DNA of 64,000 nucleotides from Aradus depressus (GCA_963662175.1 OY759222.1:16812222-16876221), one strand, 5' to 3'; counted from the stretch's first letter, positions 31,225 to 41,137 are shown. Numbers and translations are program-made. The notes: generated from the sequence alone by a model not told the origin.

Positions 31225-31410
31225 TCACATATGTATATCAGTTTTCGTGTTCACAGACCCACACAGAGACTTCATACAGCTATTTATGGTTGTGTGTGGC
31301 TGTGAACTCAGTAACTGGCTGACACGAACTTTTATATATGTATCCAGAACCCCATAAGAAAGGTACATTTTCAGCCGAATCGAAGGGGGGGATCCGAGAA
31401 ATGGGGTTTG
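31225..31410 (+). repeat. Family A fragment
   Basis: TTTTCGTGTTCACAGACCC on one side and ACGAACTTTTATATATGTATCC on the other; two short pieces in opposite orientation. Confidence 0.58.
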
Positions 31411-31455
31411 TAAGTACCTTTTCTGGAACCGGACACTACATTTGGTGTATATCTG

Positions 31456-31707
31456 AGTAGATAGGATTTTTTCATTCTGGGACAGAAAATGACGTGATCC
31501 TGGGAGGCGCAAGATGGCGGCTACCCCCTCCCCAGGCCTAGTACGACAAGACGACCTTGAAGGGAGAGCTGAAACTTAGTTGAGATGGGGAAGAACAATG
31601 GATGAGTGGTTTGCGGTCGTACTAGGACAGGAGAGCGAATGGCCGCCATCTTGTACCTCCCAGGATGACGTCATTTCCTGTCCCAGAATGAACAAACCCT
31701 ATCTACT
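31456..31707. mobile_element. MITE with about 90-bp terminal inverted repeats
   Basis: TIRs begin AGTAGATAGGATTTTTTCAT and AGTAGATAGGGTTTGTTCAT (on -) and continue through GGGACAG...AATGACGT, CCTGGGAGG and AAGATGGC. A 6-bp direct repeat, TATCTG (31450-31455 and 31708-31713), flanks it. No coding region; superfamily not assigned. Confidence 0.78.
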
Positions 31708-31713
31708 TATCTG

Positions 31714-32245
31714 TCACTAAAATACTAATAAATTCCTAGATTCAAACTTCCAAGATTTGCATTGGTGGGAGCTAGAGGCTGCCCACAGAGAGACAGTCAC
31801 ACGACAGAAACAATAAGTTTTTTTCATCGTCTTTGACCGACCAAACGCAAAAGGTGCCATGATATTCATGTATTTGAGGCCAGAAAGGAAGTGACAGATC
31901 TTCCAGACATGCAATGATCGTTTCGACATTGCCTTTCTTGTTATATCCGGTATTTGTCCTATTTCCGTCAATGGCATCCAAACAAATGTCATTTGATTTA
32001 ATTTGCACAATTTCTCCTGAATCCTAGGCCACTCTCTGGCACATTTTACTTAAATCGAACAACTGGATAGGTTCGCCCCAGTTATACCAAGTATAGCGGA
32101 AGATACATAATTGGTTGATTTCACTGTTTTCTTAAACATATTGTCTCAGTCTGAACTCTGATTTTCTTTATAATATAATATACCTCATTATTGTTATTAT
32201 TGTTTACATTATTATTCATACTTACTTTTTCCTTTTTCTTTTGGT
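31714..32245. other. Unassigned stretch left of the long inverted repeat
   Basis: A 97-residue frame on - (31717-32010) shows no domain I recognise. The sequence has moderate GC and no repeat match that I can see. Confidence 0.35.
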
Positions 32246-32494
32246 GTGAAAACGTCTATTCGCTCTTTAACCACAGTGATAGCCGGTCAAATTTTCTTGT
32301 GTTACAAAATACCGTCAGATTTCAATCGATAATAACTACGAGACTAATAATGCGATAACAACGGTTGAGGTCACAATGGATAGAGCATGTCTATACGTGT
32401 TTGTTTTGCCTGTGACGTTATCGGGCTAGTGTGGGCGCCGGCGGATGATTGTTGCGAATCAGCGTTGTGTAGAATTATAAATCAGTGTAGCGTG
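32246..32494 (+). repeat. Left 249-bp inverted repeat
   Basis: Includes TTTTCTTGTGTTACAAAATACC, TAATGCGATAACAACGG and GGCGCCGGCGGATGATTG, all found inverted at 35153-35401. Confidence 0.88.
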
Positions 32495-32750
32495 AAACCC
32501 GGCCGAGGTCTTTATCTGGGAGGTATAACAAACTTAAGCACGCTCTCCTTCGGATGGGACGTTAAGCGATGGTCCCGAGCCTGTACGATGTCAGGTACTC
32601 GTTAAAGACCTCTGTCCTAGGTGAATAAAAATTTAGGGTAGGCAAAGTAGGACTCCCACAGTAGAGTCGGGCTCGTGCCAAAAAGCGCTCTGGTAGTAGG
32701 CTATATGACCTCTTAGTTAAAGCCCGGGCATGAGTCATAAAACCTAACCT
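32495..32750 (+). mobile_element. SINE lacking box A
   Basis: Begins at AAACCCGGCCGAGG, directly at the end of the 249-bp arm, and runs to CATGAGTCATAAAACCTAACC. About 40 bp around the CGAAAGAGC hairpin are missing. Confidence 0.8.
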
Positions 32751-33359
32751 ATTAATTTTTAGCCCAAAACGGCCGATATATTTTGAATTAAGAACAAAAC
32801 CTGGAGATGTACATTATCTGTGATTCACCCACTTTTTTCCCCTATTCATTTTGTCCTGCATAATTTCAACCCCGGTCCTAGAGACCTTGAATAATATTTT
32901 TCTGTCTGCATAATCTGGAAGTCGATTTTTTTCATGAGGTTCTCTAGAAGTTTCATTGATACTCTTGTTCGATTTCCGGTACCCTGTAACCTCTACAAAT
33001 GGGAAATGAAACGGACATCCTGCCAAGAAGTTCACATTTGCAACCTGTCCTAGTTAACTAAATCCGGCTAACATTTTTTTTTTCTTATTTAATTATAATT
33101 TTTCATTTAATTATAATAATTGTTTCCTTTGAGTTCACCAAGAGCTTGCTTTTATCAATTAAATTAACTTAATTGTCAATTTCCAATTTAAATGGATTTT
33201 AAAATGCATTTTGCATTTTCTATATTGATTTTATTGATTGATAGCTCAGGGATAATACTCTCATTATAATGCTTTCTCCTATATGCATTTATTTAATGTG
33301 ATGTAAATTAGATTTAAATGTGGATATATAGCTAATAATAAGCTATATAGCACCAATGG

Positions 33360-33780
33360 TAGTCGAAATTGTAACTATTTTCTCTTGGGTTCCTTCCCCA
33401 GCGCGAATTAATCTAGTGATTTGGCTGAAAATCAGTAGATGTCTTACTACTCAGGCACTTCCGAATACTATTAAATTTTGTGTTGATACGTTCATTACAT
33501 TGGGAGTTATTACAACTTTTGTGCTGCGCTCCCCCTCCAATTTTGTATTTTGGGATTTTTAGATTAACATATAAAATTTCATGTCGATACGTTCTTACAT
33601 CGGAAGTTATTAGAGTTTTAATGAATGTATTCACACGTAATTTCATATGTACATTCAAAGTACTGTAAGGATGAAACCTATTAGTTTTCAACGGAAAGAG
33701 CGGGAGGGCATTAGAGGGGGCGCAACTCAAAAATCCTAATAACTGGCGATGTAATAAATAAAAATACATAAAATTAAAAT
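33360..33780. repeat. Family A fragments, - then +
   Basis: 33400-33600 is inverted (AGTAGATGTCTTACTACTC, GATACGTTCATTACATTGGG); 33605-33770 is direct (ATTCACACGTAATTTCATATG, CTCAAAAATCCTAATAACTGG). An open frame of 161 codons on - crosses these pieces and is not a gene. Confidence 0.66.
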
Positions 33781-33857
33781 TAAAAAAAAAAAAAACGTAC
33801 AATAAAAAATGTTTCTCGTTCTTTCTTTTTTTTACTGAAACCTTGGTGGAGAGAGCT

Positions 33858-34140
33858 TTGGGGGGGGGGGGGGGGGGGGGGCTTGACCTTATAAACATTT
33901 GAGCTCAAACTCCTAGTCTGTAGCTGTAATAGAGGCCAAGATCCCTACACTGACTCTGATGAAACCTGAATATCTTTGAAACGGCATACCCGATTTCCAC
34001 CAAACATGGTTAAGCACCATCTCGCATATACCAGCTTTTGAAACGAAAAAACCGCTTTGAAATCGGTTCAGCCGTCTTGGAGCTACGATGTCACAGACAG
34101 ACATAGGCTTCAAACTTATAACACTCGATGGTTTGCGAGG
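33858..34140. repeat. Dispersed repeat E with a G run
   Basis: A G run of about 22 (33860-33881) precedes CTTATAAACATTTGAGCTC, CGGCATACCCGATTTCCACC, GGTTCAGCCGTCTTGGAGC and a CACAGACAGACA tract. The second copy at 50811-51110 has the same G run at the same position. Confidence 0.78.
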
Positions 34141-34167
34141 GGGGTTAAATATGAAGGAAAACGTACG

Positions 34168-34330
34168 TTTTTTTTTTAAATAATGAAAAATAAAATATAT
34201 AAATTATGGGAGTACTTTCTACCAATTTATTGCTTATATTGAGTGCCAGTATTTGTTAAGTCGTGGCTGAAGATGGTAACAATACCGAAAGTACTCCCAT
34301 ATTTTATTTATATTTTGTGAAATAGATAAT
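34168..34330 (+). mobile_element. Foldback element with family 2 hammerhead motif
   Basis: The left part (AAATAAAATATATAAATTATGGG, AGTACTTTCTACCA) is an inverted, partly deleted copy of the right part (CCGAAAGTACTCCCATATTTT). Only the right arm retains a complete ribozyme-like core. No coding region. Confidence 0.66.
34263..34300 (+). ncRNA. Candidate hammerhead ribozyme (family 2)
   Basis: Stem I GTGG/CCAT (one G-U), core CTGAAGA, extra T, stem II GGTA-ACAA-TACC, GAA, stem III AGT/ACT, C at the cleavage site. The most complete family 2 copy. Confidence 0.65.
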
Positions 34331-34509
34331 AATTATACAAAAACATGCGTTTTTCTTTATTTTTTATCAAGTGTTTCACAATATCACTGCAAAAAATGTA
34401 TAGGTCTATTGAAAGTATTAACATGACATTTTATATTTAAATTCGACACCCCATAAGGATGGCACCTATTGATTTTAAACGAAATCGGTCATAAGCGGCT
34501 ATACAAGAT

Positions 34510-34747
34510 GGTGCGGGCAGCTCAGTGGTATGAGTGCTTGCCTACTGAGCCAAAGATAGCGGGTTTCTAGCCCGAACGATGCCCTTATTAGTTTATTTTA
34601 TCTTGGAGGTAAAATAAACTTAAGCACTTCGGATGGGACGTTAAGCGATGGTCCCGAGCCTGTACGATGTCATGTACTCGTTAAAGACCCCTTACCCTTA
34701 AAATTTTGGGTAGGCAAAATTTAGGACTCCCATAGTAGAGTTAGGCC
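34510..34747 (+). mobile_element. SINE, 3' truncated
   Basis: Has both promoter boxes (GGCAGCTCAGTGGTATG and GCGGGTTTCTAGCCCG) and body to GGACTCCCATAGTAGAG, but lacks the last 80 bp. Box B is mutated (TTCTAG for TTCGAA). Confidence 0.8.
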
Positions 34748-34808
34748 TGCTTTGGTCGCGGTGATATAGTGTATCAGAAAACAAAAAAAAAAAAACATTA
34801 AGGCGTGG

Positions 34809-35105
34809 TCAAGGTCCACGCCGTAGATTTTCCGTGAAAACGTCGGGATAAAATGATTTTTCATTTTCTTTTCGATGCTGCCGTAGCTCTTGCATTTGCT
34901 CGGCACTAGACTTTTTAGGTTTTTTAAGTTCCTTTTGATGCGAGCTTTCCTCTGATTTGCGTTTTCTATAATTTCGCGCATATTTACGATTCATATGAGA
35001 CGACATCTTTAGTTTTTTTGCAATTTTCAATTTATTACATATTTTTACATATATTTCGGCGAATATTTTAATTGTTTCGCTTTGAGTCCTAGTAGTGCTC
35101 CTCAA
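34809..35105 (-). CDS. Lys/Arg-rich small protein, transposon-associated, function unknown
   Basis: A 98-residue open frame, highly basic, with NRKYARNYRKRKSEESS and a second SAEQMQELRQHRKEN repeat of similar character. Such tandem RxYRxRK-like segments occur at the start of Helitron-type and related transposon proteins in insects, so an N-terminal piece of a mobile-element protein is likely; this is from family memory and not certain. It lies just inside the right 249-bp inverted repeat, reading inward. No helicase, Rep or transposase domain follows. Confidence 0.45.
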   Translation of the reverse strand: MRSTTRTQSETIKIFAEIYVKICNKLKIAKKLKMSSHMNRKYARNYRKRKSEESSHQKELKKPKKSSAEQMQELRQHRKENEKSFYPDVFTENLRRGP

Positions 35106-35152
35106 GCTCTTTACAATGACACCCGAATCAACTTCCTATCTAAACGCGTTAT

Positions 35153-35401
35153 CACGCTACACTAATTTATAATTTTACACAACGCTAATTCGCAACAATC
35201 ATCCGCCGGCGCCCACAATAGCCCGATAACGGCACAGGCAAAACAAACACGTACAGACATGCTCTATGCATTGTGACCTCAACCGTTGTTATCGCATTAT
35301 TAGTCTCGTAGTTATTATCGATTGAAATCTGACGGTATTTTGTAACACAAGAAAATTTGACCGGCTATCACTGTGCTTAACGAGCGAATAGACGTTTTCA
35401 C
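35153..35401 (-). repeat. Right 249-bp inverted repeat
   Basis: Inverted partner of 32246-32494 with scattered substitutions (for example ATTAGCG here against ATCAGCG there). Confidence 0.88.
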
Positions 35402-35885
35402 GTAATTATAAATATATTAATTCGTGATGGGGAAGTATATAGCCGGTGATTCATTTTTCCATTTTGGTTGGATGGGAGAGGACGCTGGGCTGTTGGTGGT
35501 TGCCTATAGATTGCTCACCTAAATGAAGAAGATAGCCCCAAGGTAAGTGAGATGACTTGGCTTGGTTCCCCAGTTCATAAAGGGTGGAACAGTGAACACA
35601 AAGCCACTGAGCAGATCGATAAGAAAGTAGAGCTTGGAACTGACTGTTCATCGGGATCCTCCTATCTTACAGAGGGTTGGCAATGGCACTCGAATCATTC
35701 CTTATTTCCAACTAACATTGTAAAGGTGGCTGCTACATTCAGTATTTTTTAAACTTTAGTAGTGATTTAATATATGTTCTGGCACAGGAAGTGACGTCAT
35801 CACCATGATGACCGTCCTAATCTTGCACATCTTGCCGTCAGCTTGGACAGTGCAATCACTATTAGTAGTTAAACGTGAACAATTA
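35402..35885. other. Unassigned stretch with a family A tail
   Basis: 35415-35455 is a family A end (TTCGTGATGGGGAAGTATATAG). 35465-35760 is moderately GC-rich without a recognised domain on either strand. Confidence 0.4.
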
Positions 35886-35889
35886 CGGC

Positions 35890-36330
35890 TATGTACTTCC
35901 CCGGTCGACCGTTTGCGCTAATTTTCAGTTGTTTAGAGTTTGAGGTTTATACCCTGCGACACGAAATAAGGCGGTTCGGGAAACATGCCATGTTGCCGCA
36001 CTTCGAACCAGAGATCGAGGAAAGGGGGCGTGGCCGGCCCCAAAAGCACCATATGTGACAACGCTGTGAGAGCCACGTTGCCTACCCCCCAGCGTCATGC
36101 CTTTTCTACCTATGTGAAGTTAGCACCCAACCCAGTGGGAAGGGTAAAGAAGACAGTATAACATGGTTCCGGGGATGACCGCTGGGTGCTGTAACACGGC
36201 AGATGCTCTGGTCCCGAGTTCTCTCGGGGGGAAACGCCGATAAGGTAGTTTGGAGGACCCAACCGATCGCTCCGGCGAGGTCCTACAATCGGCTATAGCA
36301 CCATTAATAAATAAAAATAAGAATAAATTC
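35890..36330. other. GC-rich block, possibly a retroelement 3' UTR
   Basis: Markedly more GC-rich than its surroundings (for example GGGGGCGTGGCCGGCCCC at 36024, CGATCGCTCCGGCGAGGTCC at 36265). It ends GGCTATAGCACC and ATTAATAAATAAAAATAAG, an A-rich tail that suggests the 3' end of a + strand retroelement. No protein match. Confidence 0.38.
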
Positions 36331-36334
36331 TTCC

Positions 36335-36680
36335 CTTCGGCCGATATCGCTAAAACTGATAAGTTTCGTCCTTGTGAGGTTTTGAATTCCCATATGAAAT
36401 TGAAGATCTTATAAAAGCATCATGAATTGATTTTAAGCTGAATCAGCCGAAGGGGAGGTACCTGAAAAATCCTAATAACTGCCGATGTAATGAAAGTATC
36501 TACCTGAAGTTTTATGTATCGACAAAAAATTTAGTTTCAGTATTCAATGGCCATTAAGTAAGGCAAATATAGAGTTTTAGCTGAAACGGTCGATTGGCTT
36601 CGGAGGGAGAGCAAAAACATAATCGATTAATTCATGTCGATAGCCGGAATTCACCGACGACTTTTTTGTACTAGTTATTC
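36335..36680 (+). repeat. Family A copy ending in a 45-bp tandem array
   Basis: ATTTTAAGCTGAATCAGCCG, AACTGCCGATGTAATGAAAG, ACGGTCGATTGGCTTCGG, then the terminal CGGTGATTCACCGACGAC part, which is tandemly amplified. Confidence 0.72.
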
Positions 36681-36815
36681 TCGATAGCCGGTGATTCACC
36701 GACGACTTTTTTGTACTAGTTATTGTCCATAGCCGGTGATTCACCGACGACTTTTTTGTACTAGTTATTCTCGATAGCCGGTGATTCACCGACTACTTTT
36801 TTATACTAGTTATTG
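36640..36815 (+). repeat. Four-unit 45-bp tandem repeat
   Basis: Unit GATAGCCGGTGATTCACC, GACGACTTTTTTGTACTAG, TTATTCTC repeats four times with a few substitutions. It amplifies the terminal hairpin-forming segment of family A (GCCGGTGATTCACCG). Confidence 0.85.
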
Positions 36816-37019
36816 CATCCTGCGTTAAAACGTTACTGAATCAATATTAAATCAAATTTAACTTGTAGTGGTCTTTCTTATAAGGCCAGTCTGGGTGAAG
36901 TTTGGTTTGATTGGATCTAATGCAATTGACTATTATAGAATGGGGGTTGGTTGAGTAGCAATTTGTGAGTAGCAGCTCCCCAAGAGAATCACCTTTGTGA
37001 GTCCATTAGCTGTGATCTA

Positions 37020-37260
37020 GTTAAGGGAGGAGGGGGGAGAGTGAAGATGGAGTATGTGATGCGGGAATCACAGCTTGGAGTAGACTGGATGCGGGTCACG
37101 TTCCCACCTCCTTACATCAGGATGAACTATAGCTGTACCGGGTCATCCACTCCAGAGGGACGGATCTAAAGAAGAGACAAGAACAGCTGGAAAAATGGCA
37201 ATGTTGACAGGTGGCGTTCCTGAAGGGTGGGTTCTAGGACAGGGGGCTCAATTCGAAAAA
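37020..37260. repeat. Dispersed repeat F
   Basis: Shares GGATGCGGGTCACGTTCC, a GATGAACTATAG-like word, and TTGACAGGTGGCG...GGTTCTAGGA with 37785-37990. No coding. Confidence 0.5.
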
Positions 37261-37325
37261 ACTAATAATTCCTGATATAATGAATTTATCTACACAAAAT
37301 TTAGTATAAGGATTTAGGAGCCCCT

Positions 37326-37568
37326 AGGTTAGGTTTTATGACTCATGCCCGGGCTTTAACTATGAGGTCATATCGCCTACTACCAGAGAGCTCTTTCATA
37401 ACTCTGCTGGACATGAGTCCGACTCTACTGTGAGAGTCTTAAATTTTGCCTACCCTAAATTTTTAGTTACCTAGGGTAGGTGTCTTTAACGAGTACCTGA
37501 CATTGTACAGGCTCGGGACCATCGCTTAACGTCCCATCCGAAGGACGGCGTGCTTAAGTTTATTTATA
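37326..37568 (-). mobile_element. SINE 3' two thirds
   Basis: From TTAGGTTTTATGACTCATGCC to GGACGGCGTGCTTAAGTTTATTT; the tRNA-like head is missing. Confidence 0.84.
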
Positions 37569-37639
37569 TAGTTTATATTGAGGAATACATTTATTTATTA
37601 ATAAAAATTGGGCGCGATTTGAGGTGGAGACCCGATTCG

Positions 37640-38015
37640 GAACAATTACCATATTTTTCATTTTGGATTTTAGGGATTCGGAAAATTTGAAATACTAGTG
37701 AAAACTCAATATTGGATTTTTGACCGATTACATAACTTCCCCTATTCTTCCGTATGGCTGAAGAAGTAAAAATGTGACAGGGAGGACAGGGATGCGGGTC
37801 ACGTTTCCGACCCGAGATGTACCTCTCTCTCTCTGTCCATGGGGGTGAGCTATAGACGGTCATCTCTTGGAGGCACCCTCTCCAGTCTAACATAGGGGAG
37901 GATTGTCATGACACGGGCAATATAACGAAAAGAACAGAAGGAGATGTAGGGATCTTGACAATGTCAACTGGGCGAGGGTCCTAGGACTCACTTCCGGCGA
38001 TTTCAAAACTGAAAA
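37640..38015. repeat. Family A start (-) joined to repeat F
   Basis: 37690-37760 has ATTGGATTTTTGACCGATTAC and ATAACTTCCCCTATTCTTCCG (family A start, inverted). 37785-37990 is the second copy of repeat F. Confidence 0.55.
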
Positions 38016-38069
38016 ATGGGTTCTGTAGAAGAGAACTCATGCAGTAAGCCAAACAATCTTATAAAAATA

Positions 38070-38193
38070 GAGGGACGTTAAGCGATGGTCCCGAGCCTGT
38101 ACGATGTCAGGTACTAGCTAAGGACCCCTACACTAGGTGAATAAAAATTTAGGGTAGGCAAAATTTCCACTAACATGAGTCATAATAACTAAC
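38070..38193 (+). mobile_element. SINE fragment with deletion
   Basis: GGGACGTTAAGCGATGGTCCC through TAGGGTAGGCAAAATTT, then directly the terminal CATGAGTCATAATAACTAAC. Confidence 0.74.
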
Positions 38194-38244
38194 AAAACAT
38201 AATAACTGTCGATGTAATACATAATATATTTATGTAACTTTTAT

Positions 38245-38560
38245 TTGAAAAGATTTTTGAGTAGGTCATAAACATGAGCTGTATCTTGAAACTTTTTACT
38301 AATTGAATCCGAAGTAAAGTAATCACACTTTTCGTCCGATTTCAACCAATATCTAATCAGATCTAATTTAGCTCATGTGACTTCTTCATTCCAAGTTTCA
38401 AGTTTATAGCTATTATTTTTGCTGAGATAGGCATCATTGCGAAAAGGATCAAAACTTAATCAGGGGACCTTGAAACGTGAAAATCTGTTGAAACCTCGAT
38501 CTCGGATTTTCGCACGATTACAATACATCCTTATACTATAGGTATAAGAAAATAAAAATA
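38245..38560. repeat. Dispersed repeat G
   Basis: CAGGGGACCTTGAAACGTGAAA, AATCTGTTGAAACC and TTCGCACGATTACAATACATCC recur at 46085-46220, and partly at 47385-47415, 56290-56350 and 58790-58980. Function unknown. Confidence 0.52.
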
Positions 38561-38983
38561 TATTTATGTAGTTTTAGTTCAAATCTGTTTACTTTCATTC
38601 GAATACGTTCTGTTTAATATAAGTTTTCTTTATTACTTCCCCAGCTAGAGGCGAAGTTAATAATAATAATAATAATAATAAATTTATTTCCGTTAAACCA
38701 ATACATGGTAATAGGATAAGAATTCAAAAGAATTTATACATTAAGATAGCTTATAAATTAGATTTATAACTACTTGAGTCTAACACAAGTATGATTAGTA
38801 ATAATAACAAAACTATTAAAAAAAGTAAAATGAAATCAATAAAAATTGAATAAATAAAAACTTAAAAATATATGACTATAAAAAAAAATTAATATATAGG
38901 ATACATTTATAATAAGTAGACACATTTTTCAATTTAATAATTAAGATAACTATTTTTCAAAAAAACTCTTCGGAAGTGTCTTT

Positions 38984-39033
38984 ATCCCAACGATGTTTCG
39001 GGACGTTCTTACGTCCCTTCATCAGGCCCCAAT
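38984..39033 (-). ncRNA. Candidate hammerhead ribozyme (family 4, LINE 3' UTR)
   Basis: On -: core CTGATGA, extra A, stem II GGGACG-TAAGAA-CGTCCC (6 bp), GAA, very short stem III (AC/AT, one mismatch), C at the cleavage site. Stem I pairs 3 bp (with two G-U), a 2x2 internal loop, then 3 bp. Weakest closing stem of the three family 4 copies. Confidence 0.52.
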
Positions 39034-39236
39034 GTGCCAGATATAGAAAAGAAAAAGAAAACAATATTACTATATAAAAAAATTAAAAAAAATGAATAAA
39101 AAATATATAAATGAATGAATAAAACAACGTACATTGGACTGACCTTAAGGTGTGGAGGAACTCTGCCCAAAATATAAAAATGAAAGCTTTATATCAAATA
39201 ATGTTTTTGGGTATGAAACACCATTCTTTATTGTGA

Positions 39237-40196
39237 TTATATTATTCTTTTTGAACAGTGAGAATAAAATTCCGTTTCCTTGTAAAGGGTTTCCTCTAAC
39301 ATAAACATTTTTAGTTGAAGTTTAAATTTTTTTTATTGTATCTATTGATTTCAAGAAGTGTGGAAGGGCATTAAATAAATTAATTCCTTTATGAGTTATA
39401 CTTTTTTTCAAAAAGAGAAGAGCAAAGTTTAGTTATTCGAAAGTCTTCTTTCTTCCAAGAAAGTCTTCTTTATTTCAAGAAGTGGGGAAGGGCATTAAAT
39501 AAATTAATTCCTTTATGAGTTATACTTTTTTCAAAAAGAGAAGAGCAAAGTTTAGTTATTCGAAAGTCTTCTTTCTTCCAAGAAAGTCTTCTTTATTTCA
39601 AGAAGTGGGGAAGGGCATTAAATAAATTAATTCCTTTATGAGTTATACTTTTTTCAAAAAGAGAAGAGCAAAGTTTAGTTATTCGAAAGTCTTCTTTCTT
39701 CCAAGAAAGTCTTCTTTATTTCAAGAAGTGGGGAAGGGCATTAAATAAATTAATTCCTTTATGAGTTATACTTTTTTTCAAAAAGAGAAGAGCAAAGTTT
39801 AGTTATTCGAAAGTCTTCTTTCTTCCAAGAAAGTCTTCTTTATTTCAAGAAGTGGGGAAGGGCATTAAATAAATTAATTCCTTTATGAGTTATACTTTTT
39901 TCAAAAAGAGAAGAGCAATGTTTAGTTATTCGAAAGTCTTCTTTCTTCCAAGAAAGTCTTCTTTATTTCAAGAAGTGGGGAAGGGCATTAAATAAATTAA
40001 TTCCTTTATGAGTTATACTTTTTTCAAAAAGAGAAGAGCAATGTTTAGTTATTCGAAAGTCTTCTTTCTTCCAAGAAAGTCTTCTTTATTTCAAGAAGTG
40101 GGGAAGGGCATTAAATAAATTAATTCCTTTATGAGTTATACTTTTTTCAAAAAGAGAAGAGCAATGTTTAGTTATTCGAAAGTCTTCTTTCTTCCT
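39237..40196 (-). pseudogene. LINE polyprotein C-terminus, tandemly amplified
   Basis: Reading -, the end encodes SRITKLCSSLFEK, then HKGINLFNALPHFLKSIDT, and after a frameshift KLQLKMFMLEETLYKETEFYS to the stop. The GINLFNxLPxxLKxI...FKxxLKxxLLxxxFYS pattern is the usual C-terminus of several insect LINE reverse transcriptases. The part with SRITKLCSSLFEK...KGINLFNALP is present seven times. Confidence 0.68.
39350..40196. repeat. Seven-unit 123/124-bp tandem array
   Basis: ATTCCTTTATGAGTTATAC starts at 39383, 39507, 39630, 39753, 39877, 40000 and 40123 (steps 124, 123, 123, 124, 123, 123). Units are almost identical; variation is a T6/T7 run and CAAAG versus CAATG, the latter confined to the last three units. 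High identity implies recent amplification. Confidence 0.95.
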
Positions 40197-40554
40197 GGTA
40201 TTTAATGGGGAAGTAAAAATTGGGTGTTATCATAAGATTTATCAATGGAGAATTCACTACAAGGCATGCTTTCAGATTTATCACCCATATACTGTGATAT
40301 CATCTATTTTGATAACTTATCTGTTATGTATCATTCTCATTGCATAAAATAACCGAAGTTACGTTAAACACAAACACACAAACACTGAGAAGCCTACTCA
40401 ATTAACTGCACCTCTAGATTAAACAGCTTCAATGTTTTCAAACAATTTCTGTTATCTAACAATGTTTGTACAAAACTTCCTTTTAACAATTTAAGCCCCA
40501 ACCATTGTCAACAAAATTAATTTTCCTTTAAATTGTCTATTGATTTTAGAACAA
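40197..40554. other. AT-rich stretch, nothing recognised
   Basis: No repeat or coding match; short CAAACACACAAACAC tract at 40370. Confidence 0.4.
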
Positions 40555-40625
40555 TTTTTACTTCCCCGGGTAAAGTACAGGGGAAGTTATGTAATCGGTG
40601 AAGAACTCCATTGTTTGAATGAACT
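40555..40625 (+). repeat. Family A start
   Basis: TTTACTTCCCCGGGTAAAGT, ACAGGGGAAGTTATGTAATC; the short inverted repeat at the family A start (ACTTCCCC...GGGGAAGT) is clear here. Confidence 0.66.
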
Positions 40626-40683
40626 TGAAAGAAATAAAACTTGTTTATTTATGATATTGTCTAATTTCACCAACTATATTTAC

Positions 40684-40721
40684 ATGGGAGTACTTTCGGT
40701 ATTTCTACCATCCTCAGCCAA
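40684..40721 (-). ncRNA. Candidate hammerhead ribozyme (family 2)
   Basis: On -: core CTGAGGA, extra T, stem II GGTA-GAAA-TACC, GAA, stem III AGT/ACT, C cleavage base, stem I TGG/CCA. The upstream TTTACCCGGG context is family A, into which the element was inserted. Confidence 0.58.
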
Positions 40722-40799
40722 AAGCATAAGAGATAAGACTAAGTTAACATTACAGAATGTCAATTGTCAAAAATACTATCAATATTGCTGTCAACATTT

Positions 40800-41098
40800 T
40801 TAATGATTTTTATGTGTATTTCTTTTAATTTGCCGCCACAGAATTGTGTCAGTTAATACCCACATATATGTATATATATCAGTATTCTATTCTTTGTTCT
40901 TTGTTTCTAGAATGAAGTTATTATATTTTGTTTTAGACTAAAGAAATCACTCCTATTGTTTTGTTTTAATAATGTTGTCTGCTTTGTTTTATTATAGTTT
41001 AGTTCTTATTCTTTAGAAATTGTTTGTATATAAGATTATGTATCGAACTTCTTGCTGTAAGATAATTCTTTATGAGCAATAAAGTTATTCATTCATTA
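40800..41098 (+). mobile_element. Probable LINE 3' UTR end
   Basis: AT-rich sequence ending ATTCTTTATGAGCAATAAAG and TTATTCATTCATT, the typical terminus of a LINE with a short ATTC-type tail. The family 5 ribozyme-like motif follows immediately. Confidence 0.5.
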
Positions 41099-41099
41099 C

Positions 41100-41137
41100 T
41101 GCCTGATGATGAGGCCAACCTCGAAAGCCGGCTAGCA
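41100..41137 (+). ncRNA. Candidate hammerhead ribozyme (family 5)
   Basis: Stem I TGC/GCA, core CTGATGA, extra T, stem II GAGG-CCAA-CCTC, GAA, stem III AGCC/GGCT (self-complementary), A at the cleavage site. The downstream sequence AATAAAATCTGTGAGAG is shared with 24850-24870, where the upstream half is missing. Confidence 0.6.

Larger units (their letters stand above)
32246..35401. mobile_element. 3.16-kb unit with 249-bp terminal inverted repeats
   Basis: Arms 32246-32494 and 35153-35401 are equal in length (249 bp) and nearly identical in inverted orientation; outer ends are GTGAAAACGTCTATTCGC. Between them are a - strand open frame (34809-35105), a SINE abutting the left arm exactly, family A pieces, repeat E and a hammerhead-bearing foldback. 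It may be a decayed long-TIR DNA transposon filled by later insertions. No target duplication is evident and no transposase core remains. Confidence 0.62.
38660..40196 (-). mobile_element. LINE 3' end with ribozyme-like 3' UTR and amplified coding end
   Basis: On the - strand: C-terminal coding (ending at the stop 39237-39239), a 3' UTR of about 570 bp that contains a hammerhead-like motif, the terminal CCATGTATTGGTTTAACGG and a (TTA)n tail (38662-38683). The same 3' UTR occurs at 50340-51615 and 61386-61960, so this is a real family. 5' truncated; upstream coding is replaced by tandem copies of one 123-bp segment. Confidence 0.8.

Noticed and set aside
30962..31357. 131-codon open frame on +
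   Set aside because: It crosses a SINE fragment (31086-31195) and family A pieces; not conserved in other copies.
31717..32010. 97- and 78-residue frames on -
   Set aside because: Two overlapping phases are open at once; no domain or splice evidence supports either.
33413..33898. Longest open frame in the window (161 codons, - strand)
   Set aside because: It runs through two opposed family A fragments and a G homopolymer (giving a Pro run), has no conserved domain, and is explained by repeat composition.
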